Both the position numbers and the translations under genes were made by a program. The notes under the pieces are model-generated. The model was not told the origin of the DNA, did not search any database, and saw only the letters and a program-made list of their open reading frames with translations. A stretch of DNA of 35,422 bases from Chitinophagaceae bacterium (GTDB taxonomy: Bacteria > Bacteroidota > Bacteroidia > Chitinophagales > Chitinophagaceae). How positions within the stretch are numbered: the first letter of the stretch is position 1; every line of letters begins with the position of its first letter. Shown here piece by piece: positions 25,319 to 33,040 of the stretch. Location: contig JAHEMM010000021.1 in NCBI GenBank assembly GCA_024643655.1, forward strand, positions 1 to 35,422, in the 5' to 3' direction.

Positions 25319-27367
25319 TTATCGTTTTTCAATCATCCAGCGAAGCTGTAATTTCACCTCAGTTCGCTTGTTTCCGGCTATTTCATCAAGTCCGGATCCT
25401 ACTGATTTCCTGTTTTGGTAAACCGTTTGTGCTAAACGAAGCCAAATTGATACAGTTTTCCCTAAATCGTAATTCAAATTGAGGTAGTAACGAAAGCCTT
25501 TATCGAAGAAAGCAGGAATCGAGTAACTATATAATATATCATTTTCATATGCGTAAATTCTCGAATTGTAGTCATCGGTTTCGAAATACTGCAACCGCAA
25601 TAGAGCTGTTAGCGGTTTCATCATTGGTTTATATATTAAATCAAAAAAAGTGAGAAAACCATTTGAATTGTTTGGGCCTTTCTTATCGAACCAAAGCATT
25701 TCGATCCTATTTCTTAAGCTAATACTAGTATTTAGCTTATAACTTATTTGTGTTCGCCAGTTTTTTTTGGGCAGATCAACCAAATAATTGGTAACAGTGG
25801 TGTTTCCGGATTGGTTGGCTTGTTTTGTTTCTGCTTTAAAACGAGTATAAATTTCTACCTGCTTATTGGGTGTAAAAGTTACCTGTGTCAAGAAATCTTT
25901 TCCTTGGCTGGGAGCATCTACAAGATATTTCAACCAGGGGAATTTAAAAAAATCTGCATACGCATCAATCTTCCATCCAATAGAAGGTCGGATACTTATG
26001 CCAGTATAAACTCCTGTTTCATTGGTAGGAAATGTATTTTCTGTAAATGCATTCCCGTTTATAGACTGATAACCTTTACTAATTGATCTTTGCACAAAAG
26101 ATAGATCTACCCGCGGATCAACACTTATTAATAGTCCATTTACAAAAGCTTTATGATTTCTTTTATCAGCAGCTGCTTCACCAAATAAATGAATATTCTT
26201 GTAGGTATAACTGTAATCAACACTAATGTTATACCAGCTATTTCCACTAACAGCATAAAAGTTATATGGCTCATCTCTTTTTTGTATTGGTAAAGAAAAT
26301 TTATAAAAAACAGCATTGGCAGCAATATGCCACCGTGTATTCTTTATAGCAATATTTCCTCCAAATGAAGTTTGCTTCAAATTATTTCTATCTGCTTGTT
26401 CAATTGGCGTTCTGTTAAATCCCGAAGTAAGAAAAGAGGAAATAAAATCTTCGTTGTTAATAGTATCAGCAACAAAATTTGCACTTAATTTTCGTAGAGA
26501 AGCAAAAACTGTTGATTCAATTTTTCCCTTTTTTATTGTAACTCCTGCGCCACGGTTAAAATAAAATTCGCCAGCCGAGCTATATGGCCTTAATACAGCA
26601 GATTGTCTTTTTACACCCATTACATCTACACTTTTTTTAAAAGCAAGGCCTTGCCATTGTATTAAACCCTGACCAAGATTGACACTGAAATCACCGAGTG
26701 CCAGCGATTGAATAATCCCTATTTTTCTCGCAAATAAATGAAAAGAATAAAAATCAAATCCCGTTTTTTGAGCACCTTTCAAAAACTGCTCACCTGCATC
26801 TTTATCACCAACTATACCATATTGTAATAAATTTTTGTACGTGTATCTGTATCGAAAAAATATACGTTGCGGACTTCCAAGATATTTTGTGCCTGAAGTT
26901 GACTTATCAAAACCTTTTGATTGTTCTACTATCTGAATACCCCGAAAAACCAGACTATGACTTCCTTCACTAAACCGAATGCTAGCTTCATCTTTTATAA
27001 CAAGAGGAATAGCCGTTGTAATAAATGGTAGAACTTTTTTTATAGTAACTATATCCCAGGATGGAATTGCCTGTAACTCATATAATGAAAGCAGTTTGCC
27101 AAACAAGTTGCGGTAATTAATCAAATTCACAATTTGCAGATCTGTAATAATTCTTAGTTGTTTAAATTCTTCTGCTTCTGCTGTATTTACATTGAGAGGG
27201 TTTTTTCTGAAATGAACAAGTTCCTGTAGATAAGTATCATCTTCTGTTTCTCCCTCATTTGCATCCGTCAGGTTTTCTAATTGTTGCTCAGTTGTTAGTG
27301 GAATCTCCTGACTATAACTCAAATGAGAATCAACTAAAATTAATAGTATGACAATAATTAGTTTCAA
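25319..27367 (-). CDS. Helix-hairpin-helix protein with outer-membrane beta-barrel-like C-terminus
   Basis: A 682-residue envelope protein. A signal peptide ([19 protein letters not shown]) is followed by a ComEA/GspK-like tandem helix-hairpin-helix region (about residues 57-115, NPLNVNTAEAEEFKQL and LFGKLLSLYELQAI). The remainder alternates hydrophobic and polar residues with many Tyr, Phe and Arg, as in outer-membrane barrels (QGLIQWQGLAF, ATIRF-like strands, KVQLRWMIEK-like end). The start is a TTG overlapping the stop of the upstream gene by four bases (TTGA); an in-frame stop three codons earlier rules out a longer start. It is coupled to the PorV/PorQ-like gene. The family is widespread in Bacteroidota but uncharacterised; no function is assigned. 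Confidence 0.8.
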   Translation of the reverse strand: MKLIIVILLILVDSHLSYSQEIPLTTEQQLENLTDANEGETEDDTYLQELVHFRKNPLNVNTAEAEEFKQLRIITDLQIVNLINYRNLFGKLLSLYELQAIPSWDIVTIKKVLPFITTAIPLVIKDEASIRFSEGSHSLVFRGIQIVEQSKGFDKSTSGTKYLGSPQRIFFRYRYTYKNLLQYGIVGDKDAGEQFLKGAQKTGFDFYSFHLFARKIGIIQSLALGDFSVNLGQGLIQWQGLAFKKSVDVMGVKRQSAVLRPYSSAGEFYFNRGAGVTIKKGKIESTVFASLRKLSANFVADTINNEDFISSFLTSGFNRTPIEQADRNNLKQTSFGGNIAIKNTRWHIAANAVFYKFSLPIQKRDEPYNFYAVSGNSWYNISVDYSYTYKNIHLFGEAAADKRNHKAFVNGLLISVDPRVDLSFVQRSISKGYQSINGNAFTENTFPTNETGVYTGISIRPSIGWKIDAYADFFKFPWLKYLVDAPSQGKDFLTQVTFTPNKQVEIYTRFKAETKQANQSGNTTVTNYLVDLPKKNWRTQISYKLNTSISLRNRIEMLWFDKKGPNNSNGFLTFFDLIYKPMMKPLTALLRLQYFETDDYNSRIYAYENDILYSYSIPAFFDKGFRYYLNLNYDLGKTVSIWLRLAQTVYQNRKSVGSGLDEIAGNKRTEVKLQLRWMIEKR

Positions 27368-28194
27368 TTCTTTTTTTCATTGAAATTGAAAAGGATTAAT
27401 ACGCCAGGTGTAACGCCTAATTGTGAATGAAAAGCTGATGTAACATCTATTCGTAAAGATTTTAATGATAAACCTATTCCGGCCCAAAAAGTAGAAGTTG
27501 AAGAGGAGACCCCTGCTCTTACTAATAACTGTGATATCAATTTGTATTGAAAGCCGGTATTTACATTGATTGGCTGATCTTCTTCTTTTTCCAACTCACA
27601 ACTGATAAAAAATTTTGGCGAAGCATCATAACCCAATCCTACAGCATATAGTGAAGAAAGTTTTTCTTGTTGTTCCTTTCCAAATTTACCCCCAACAGGA
27701 TTATTTGCATGAATTCCTGCATGTAATTTTTCTGAAACATGTACTATGGTTCCGATTTCAAAGGTTATAGCAGAAGCATTTCCATATGTAGGGATGTTGA
27801 TTCCGTTGTAATTAAATTGAACTCCAACATCTATTTTATCCCCCAGTTTTCTTGCATAGGCCAGTCCAAGCTGTGTTTCATTATATTCAGTAAATCCTGA
27901 ATAACCAGCTTTAAATCCAAAATTTCCTTTATTTGTTGTTAGCCCAAAAACAGCTGAATAATTGTTCAATTCATTCAGCATAAACCTCCTTTCTCCATAC
28001 AATCCGGCAGCACTTTTTTCCAATTGTGCCAGCGATGCCTGATTTGCTGTAAATGAAAAAACATCAACATGAGAAATGCTTAAAGCCCCCAATCCAGTAT
28101 ACGGAGCAGCCACGGGCCTCCGCAAGGTTTGAGCATTCATCAGGAGTGAATTGAACAATAAAAACAGAAAAAAAAGGGCATAATTTCTTTTCAA
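27364..28194 (-). CDS. PorV/PorQ-like outer-membrane beta-barrel protein
   Basis: A 276-residue outer-membrane protein with a signal peptide ([16 protein letters not shown]) and a predicted barrel. The segment [27 protein letters not shown] resembles the start of PorV/PorQ (FadL-like) proteins that act as shuttles or anchors for type IX secretion cargo; the strands that follow are short and glycine-rich ([28 protein letters not shown]). The start is TTG at 28194: an in-frame TAA lies four codons earlier and no ATG precedes the signal. It overlaps the HhH-barrel gene by four bases. The PorV/PorQ link is by resemblance only; a general barrel of unknown role is the alternative. Confidence 0.7.
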   Translation of the reverse strand: MKRNYALFFLFLLFNSLLMNAQTLRRPVAAPYTGLGALSISHVDVFSFTANQASLAQLEKSAAGLYGERRFMLNELNNYSAVFGLTTNKGNFGFKAGYSGFTEYNETQLGLAYARKLGDKIDVGVQFNYNGINIPTYGNASAITFEIGTIVHVSEKLHAGIHANNPVGGKFGKEQQEKLSSLYAVGLGYDASPKFFISCELEKEEDQPINVNTGFQYKLISQLLVRAGVSSSTSTFWAGIGLSLKSLRIDVTSAFHSQLGVTPGVLILFNFNEKKN

Positions 28195-28259
28195 GAAAAA
28201 AATTTAAAGAAAGTTACAAGGATAAGGCTGTGTTGCAAAATAAAGATTGTGATAACTAC

Positions 28260-28267
28260 TATTTTTG
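28260..28267 (+). promoter_or_regulatory. -7 box four bases before the folD start
   Basis: TATTTTTG is an exact match to TAnnTTTG and ends four bases before the ATG. The nearest upstream TTG (28233-28235) is 24 bases away, slightly long. The predicted start point falls at the ATG, implying a leaderless folD mRNA. The box lies inside a longer frame from a GTG at 28230, which argues against that upstream start. Confidence 0.5.
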
Positions 28268-28271
28268 CGAC

Positions 28272-29147
28272 ATGAATTTATTAGATGGAAAAAAAGCCGC
28301 ACAGTCAATTAAGGATGAATTAAAAATAGATGTGGCACAATTAGCAACTGAAGGAAAGAAAATTCCACATCTCGCAGCAATATTAGTTGGCGAAAACGGT
28401 GCTAGTGAAACGTATGTTGCAGCAAAAGTAAAAGCCTGCGAAGAAGTTGGTTTTAAATCAACCTTAATACGATTTGATGCTGACGAATCGTCAATAAAAG
28501 TATTTGACAAAATTTATGAACTCAACAATGACCCGGATGTAGATGGCATATTGGTACAATTGCCATTACCAAAACATATTTCGGAAGAGGAAGTTATCAA
28601 TGCCATTGACCCTGATAAAGATGTTGATGGTTTTCATCCCGTGAGTGTTGGAAGAATGGTACAAGGAGTTCCATCATTTGTTTCTGCTACACCCTATGGT
28701 ATCATGCTTTTATTAAAACATTATAAAATTGACACCAAAGGGAAACATGCAGTAGTTGTTGGCAGAAGTAATATTGTTGGAAGACCGATGAGTATTTTAT
28801 TAAGTAATAATACCAACCCTGGCAATTGTACCGTAACAGTTTGCCACTCGAAAACAGAAAACATTAAAGAGTATTGCTTACAGGCAGATATTATTGTTGC
28901 TGCATTAGGCAAAACAGAATTTATTACTGCTGATATGGTAAAAGAAGGAGCAATTATCATTGATGTTGGTATTACCAGGGTTCCTGACACTTCTAAAAAA
29001 AGTGGTTTTAAATTAAAAGGAGATGTAGCTTTTGATGAAGTGGCACCTAAGTGCTCCTGGATAACTCCTGTACCAGGCGGTGTTGGTCCGATGACAATTG
29101 CTGCACTTATGATGAATACATATAGTTCATGTATGATGAAAAATTAA
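28272..29147 (+). CDS. folD: Bifunctional methylenetetrahydrofolate dehydrogenase/cyclohydrolase
   Basis: Interconverts 5,10-methylene-THF, 5,10-methenyl-THF and 10-formyl-THF for purine and formyl-Met-tRNA synthesis. From the ATG at 28272 it has 291 residues, the usual size. The catalytic Tyr48-x-x-x-Lys52 is in [11 protein letters not shown]. Other signatures are [28 protein letters not shown], the Rossmann motif [13 protein letters not shown] and the C-terminal [15 protein letters not shown]. It is divergent from the PorV/PorQ-like gene, with 77 bases between them. queE follows after 49 bases. Confidence 0.98.
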   Translation: MNLLDGKKAAQSIKDELKIDVAQLATEGKKIPHLAAILVGENGASETYVAAKVKACEEVGFKSTLIRFDADESSIKVFDKIYELNNDPDVDGILVQLPLPKHISEEEVINAIDPDKDVDGFHPVSVGRMVQGVPSFVSATPYGIMLLLKHYKIDTKGKHAVVVGRSNIVGRPMSILLSNNTNPGNCTVTVCHSKTENIKEYCLQADIIVAALGKTEFITADMVKEGAIIIDVGITRVPDTSKKSGFKLKGDVAFDEVAPKCSWITPVPGGVGPMTIAALMMNTYSSCMMKN

Positions 29148-29196
29148 TCCCCTCTAAGTTTCCCAGAATTAATGAGACTTATTTATTATTAATAAG

Positions 29197-29817
29197 ATGA
29201 TTGAATTAAAAGATAACACTACTACACTTCCTGTAATGGAGCATTTTTATACCATTCAGGGAGAGGGCTATCATCAAGGTAAAGCAGCTTATTTTATTCG
29301 GCTGGGTGGTTGTGATGTTGGCTGCGTATGGTGTGATGTAAAAGATAGCTGGGATGCTGACAAACATCCCAAAATAGCTATTGATGATTTAATTATTGAA
29401 ATAAAAAAAACGCCTGCTGAAATAGTTGTTATTACTGGTGGAGAACCATTAATGCATAACCTTGATTTATTAACTAAAAAATTGAAAGCAACAGGGTTAA
29501 AAACTAATATTGAAACCTCCGGAGCACATCCTTTAAGTGGAAACTGGGATTGGATATGTCTATCGCCAAAAAAATTCAAAGCGCCACTTGACGAGACTTT
29601 ACCAGCCGCTAATGAACTGAAAGTGGTAGTTTATAATAAATCAGATTTCGAATGGGCTGAAAAATATGCCGCTAAAGTTCCCACAACTTGCAAACTATAT
29701 TTACAACCCGAATGGGACAAAGCTCCTGTAATTACGCCATTAATAATAGAATATATAAAAGCAAATCCCCAATGGGAGCTTTCCCTGCAGTTACATAAGT
29801 ATATAAATGTGCCTTAG
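29197..29817 (+). CDS. queE: 7-carboxy-7-deazaguanine synthase
   Basis: A radical SAM enzyme that converts carboxy-tetrahydropterin to 7-carboxy-7-deazaguanine in queuosine synthesis. The 206-residue length is normal. The substrate-binding start FYTIQGEGYHQGKAA is followed by the Fe-S cluster motif C39-x3-C43-x2-C46 (GGCDVGCVWCD). Also visible are VVITGGEPLMH and LKTNIETSGAHPL (SAM-binding region), and LYLQPEWDK near the C-terminus. It lies 49 bases after folD on the same strand and is probably co-transcribed. queC, queD and queF are not in the window. Confidence 0.96.
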   Translation: MIELKDNTTTLPVMEHFYTIQGEGYHQGKAAYFIRLGGCDVGCVWCDVKDSWDADKHPKIAIDDLIIEIKKTPAEIVVITGGEPLMHNLDLLTKKLKATGLKTNIETSGAHPLSGNWDWICLSPKKFKAPLDETLPAANELKVVVYNKSDFEWAEKYAAKVPTTCKLYLQPEWDKAPVITPLIIEYIKANPQWELSLQLHKYINVP

Positions 29818-29897
29818 GCAACCAATCCATCATTTTTTCTCTCTTTTGGTGGAATAAAAACCTGGTAGCTTCGTTATATTAATCCATATTATAGCTG

Positions 29898-31814
29898 ATG
29901 AAAAAAATATTCCTGCTTTCTATTTTTAGTTGTTTAATTCTTACAGCATTTTCTCAACCTTATAATCCTGAGAAAATAAAAAAGAAAGCTATTCAATATT
30001 ATAACCAGGCACAACAAAGAGCAAGTGAAGATAATTACATAAGTGCTATTGGTTTATTATTGCAAGCTGTTGATGCTGACAATAATTATGTTGATGCACA
30101 TTTAGCATTAGGAAGTTTATATGCAAGTCTCAAAAATCATAAAAATAGTATCAAGTATTTTGAAACAGCATTCTCTTTAGATTCAAATTATTCGATTGAT
30201 TATAAATCGCCTTATGCTACACAGCTAGCAGCAATGGGTGAGTTTGAAAAAGCATTGGCCGCATTGAATGAACTGATGAGCAAGAATCCTCCAAAAAATC
30301 CAACCAGTTTAGAGAAAATTGAAGAAAGAAGAAAGTCTTATCTGTTTGCTATCGACTTTGAAAATAATAATCCGGATAAAAGCTATGTTTTTGCTCCGCA
30401 GAATGTAGGACCGGGTGTTAACTCCAGCGAACCAGAATATTTTCCTTCTTTGAATATTGATGCTAACGAATTAGTATTTACAAGAAGAGTAAAAAACATT
30501 AATGAAGATTTTTATTCGAGTAAATTAGAAGGTGAAAAGTGGAGTGAATCGAAACCATTAGGAGGAATTATCAATACACCGCAAAGCGAAGCTGCACAAA
30601 CTATTTCACAGGATGGACAACTGATGATTTTTACTGCCAGAGACAGAAAAGATAATTTTGGAAACTATGATTTGTATTATTCCAGAATGACACCCCAAGG
30701 ATGGGGTGAATCATTTAATCTAGGGGGCAATGTAAATTCAGATCAGTGGGATTCACAACCATGCTTATCTCCCGACAAACGAGACTTATATTTTGCTAGT
30801 AAAAGACTTGGCGGTTTTGGTGGCAGCGATATCTATGTTTGTCATTTATTACCAAATGGCACTTGGAGTAAAGCAGAAAATGTAGGTGCTGAAATTAATA
30901 CAACCGGAGACGATCAATGTCCGTTTATTCATGCTGATAATCAAACTTTATATTTCACCTCTAATGGTTGGCAAGGGTATGGAGAAAATGACCTGTTCTT
31001 TGTTCGTAAAGGCTTTGGAAACAGTTGGAGTAAACCAAAAAATCTGGGCTACCCAATTAATACGATTAATGATGAAGGCACCTTATTTATTGCTGCAGAT
31101 GGCGTAACTGCATATTATGCCAGCGACAGAAGTGACTCCAGAGGTTCATTGGATATCTATAGTTTTGAATTACGAAAAGATATTCGTCCGTTTAAAACAC
31201 TTTGGGTAAAAGGAATTGTAACTGATAAAAAAACACTACAAGGATTACCTTCAATTGTAGAATTAATTGATCTCGCAACTAAACAAATTATTTCACAAGT
31301 ACAAACAGACGAAGTTGGAAACTATTTCATTACGTTACCCTTAGGAAAAGATTATGCATTTAGCGTAAACCGAAAAGGTTATTTATTTTATTCTGACAAT
31401 TTTTTAATGGCTGACAAATTATCAGACGCTACTTACAAAAAAAACATAGTTCTTCAACCCATTGAATTCAATGCCAACGTTGTTCTAAAGAATGTTTTTT
31501 TTGATGTAAATAAATCAGCATTAAAACCATCATCGCAGGTCGAATTAGATAAGCTTGTGCAATTATTAAATGAAAACCCTCAGCTGAACATTGAAATTAG
31601 TGGGCACACAGATAATGTTGGCAAACCAGCTGATAATTTAAAATTAAGTATTGAAAGGGCAAAAGCTGTCGTCGATTATCTTATCAGTAAGAATATTGAT
31701 GCCAAAAGATTAAATGCAAAGGGGTTTGGCGAGTCGAATCCTATTGCTCCGAATACTACAGAGGAAGGTAAGGCACAAAACAGGAGAACTGAAATGAAAG
31801 TCGTCAGTCATTAA
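29898..31814 (+). CDS. OmpA-family protein with TPR and beta-propeller domains (PorE-like)
   Basis: A 638-residue envelope protein. After a signal peptide (IFLLSIFSCLILTAFSQ) come TPR-type helices (about residues 30-135), PD40/WD40-like propeller repeats (about 160-400; e.g. LVFTRRV, QLMIFTARDRKDNFGNYDLYYS, DLYFASKRLGGFGGSDIYV), a carboxypeptidase-regulatory-like domain (about 430-510) and a C-terminal OmpA domain (about 530-638; FFDVNKSALKPSS, ISGHTDNVGKPADN, LSIERAKAVVDYL). This order matches PorE of the Porphyromonas type IX secretion system, which binds peptidoglycan through OmpA. The signal looks like type I, not a lipoprotein, unlike PorE. Many Bacteroidota have several such proteins, so the PorE role is not certain. 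Confidence 0.9.
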   Translation: MKKIFLLSIFSCLILTAFSQPYNPEKIKKKAIQYYNQAQQRASEDNYISAIGLLLQAVDADNNYVDAHLALGSLYASLKNHKNSIKYFETAFSLDSNYSIDYKSPYATQLAAMGEFEKALAALNELMSKNPPKNPTSLEKIEERRKSYLFAIDFENNNPDKSYVFAPQNVGPGVNSSEPEYFPSLNIDANELVFTRRVKNINEDFYSSKLEGEKWSESKPLGGIINTPQSEAAQTISQDGQLMIFTARDRKDNFGNYDLYYSRMTPQGWGESFNLGGNVNSDQWDSQPCLSPDKRDLYFASKRLGGFGGSDIYVCHLLPNGTWSKAENVGAEINTTGDDQCPFIHADNQTLYFTSNGWQGYGENDLFFVRKGFGNSWSKPKNLGYPINTINDEGTLFIAADGVTAYYASDRSDSRGSLDIYSFELRKDIRPFKTLWVKGIVTDKKTLQGLPSIVELIDLATKQIISQVQTDEVGNYFITLPLGKDYAFSVNRKGYLFYSDNFLMADKLSDATYKKNIVLQPIEFNANVVLKNVFFDVNKSALKPSSQVELDKLVQLLNENPQLNIEISGHTDNVGKPADNLKLSIERAKAVVDYLISKNIDAKRLNAKGFGESNPIAPNTTEEGKAQNRRTEMKVVSH

Positions 31815-31835
31815 GTATTAAATCTTCTTTCCACT

Positions 31836-31843
31836 TATATTTG
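31836..31843 (+). promoter_or_regulatory. -7 box seven bases before the dprA start
   Basis: TATATTTG matches TAnnTTTG exactly and is seven bases before the ATG at 31851. No -33 TTTG is visible about 20 bases upstream. The mRNA leader would be at most a few bases. Confidence 0.4.
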
Positions 31844-31850
31844 AGTTTTT

Positions 31851-32969
31851 ATGACAGAACTCATGCACCCTGAATTACTTTATCAAATTGCATTAACATT
31901 TGTACCGAATATTGGTCCGGTGCAGGCCAAAATCTTGCTTCAACATTGTGATGCAGAAGAAATTTTCCATGCAAAAAAATCTTTCTTAGAAAAAATTGAA
32001 GGTATTGGCCCCGTTAGAGCAGCTTCAATTGTTGCTTTCAAAAATTTCAACCGTGCAGAAGAAGAAATAAAATTTATAGAAAAGTATAAAATCAAACCAC
32101 TATTTCTAACCGATCCTTCATATCCAAAGCGGTTACTTAATTGTTATGACTCGCCTACCATGCTTTATTATAGAGGTGAAACAGATCTGAATGCAGAAAA
32201 GATTGTTTCTATCATCGGCACAAGAACGCATACCGATTACGCAAAGCAGGTTACTGATAATCTGTTAAAAGATATCGCATCGCAAAATATCACGGTGATT
32301 AGTGGATTGGCTTTTGGAGTGGATGGCATTGCGCATAAAGCTGCTATAAAAAATGGCTTACCTACTATCGGTGTATTGGCACATGGACTCGATCAAATTT
32401 ATCCTGTTGAACATACAGGACTCGCAAAAGACATGGTAAAAAGTGGCGGAGGATTATTAACAGAATTTGGAAGCAAAACAAAACCTGATAAACATAATTT
32501 CCCCAGCAGAAATAGAATTGTTGCAGGTATGAGCGATGCGACTATTGTTATTGAAACCAGCTTAAAAGGTGGCAGTATGATTACAGCCGAACTTGCAAAC
32601 GGCTATAATAAAGATGTATTTGCTATACCCGGAAAAATTACTGACACTAAAAGTGCCGGTTGCAATTATCTTATAAGATCAAACAAAGCAATGCTTTTAT
32701 CAAATACAAATGAGTTGCTTCATATGTTAGGCTGGATTGATCTGTCAAAAAACAAAAAGGCAAAAAAACAGCAACGGGAAATTTTTATTGAGCTTTCCAA
32801 AGATGAAAAAATAATCGTTGATATCCTAAAAGAAAATGAACATGTTTCGATAGACGATATCAATTACAAAAGCGGCTTAAGTAGTAGTGCTGTTGCCGCT
32901 GCTATACTTAACTTAGAATTACAAAATGTGGTACTATCTTTGCCCGGCAAATTATATAGGATGAATTAA
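31851..32969 (+). CDS. dprA: DNA-processing protein DprA
   Basis: Binds incoming single-stranded DNA in natural transformation and loads RecA; the gene is also common in non-competent species. The 372 residues contain an N-terminal helix-hairpin-helix pair (VPNIGPVQAKILLQH, IEGIGPVRAASIVAF), the extended Rossmann domain (VSIIGTRTHTDYA, VISGLAFGVDGIAHKAA, LTEFGSKTKPDKHNFPSRNR, IVIETSLKGGSMITA, DVFAIPGKI) and a C-terminal winged-helix part (ISIDDINYKSGLSSSAV-like). It starts 36 bases after the OmpA-family gene, on the same strand. No other competence gene is certain here. Confidence 0.97.
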   Translation: MTELMHPELLYQIALTFVPNIGPVQAKILLQHCDAEEIFHAKKSFLEKIEGIGPVRAASIVAFKNFNRAEEEIKFIEKYKIKPLFLTDPSYPKRLLNCYDSPTMLYYRGETDLNAEKIVSIIGTRTHTDYAKQVTDNLLKDIASQNITVISGLAFGVDGIAHKAAIKNGLPTIGVLAHGLDQIYPVEHTGLAKDMVKSGGGLLTEFGSKTKPDKHNFPSRNRIVAGMSDATIVIETSLKGGSMITAELANGYNKDVFAIPGKITDTKSAGCNYLIRSNKAMLLSNTNELLHMLGWIDLSKNKKAKKQQREIFIELSKDEKIIVDILKENEHVSIDDINYKSGLSSSAVAAAILNLELQNVVLSLPGKLYRMN

Positions 32970-33040
32970 ATACGCATACAGCGAATGATCTGTTTATCTT
33001 GTCTTACTTAATTCAACATTCATAATTGATCAACTTAGCA

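Noticed and set aside
28230-28271. Upstream GTG start for folD
   Set aside because: The extra 14 residues contain the -7 promoter box in their DNA and are not part of the family; the ATG at 28272 gives the normal FolD start.
14530-32969. A competence cluster (radC, HhH-barrel, dprA)
   Set aside because: The genes are on different strands and up to 17 kb apart with housekeeping genes between them. No other com genes are present.
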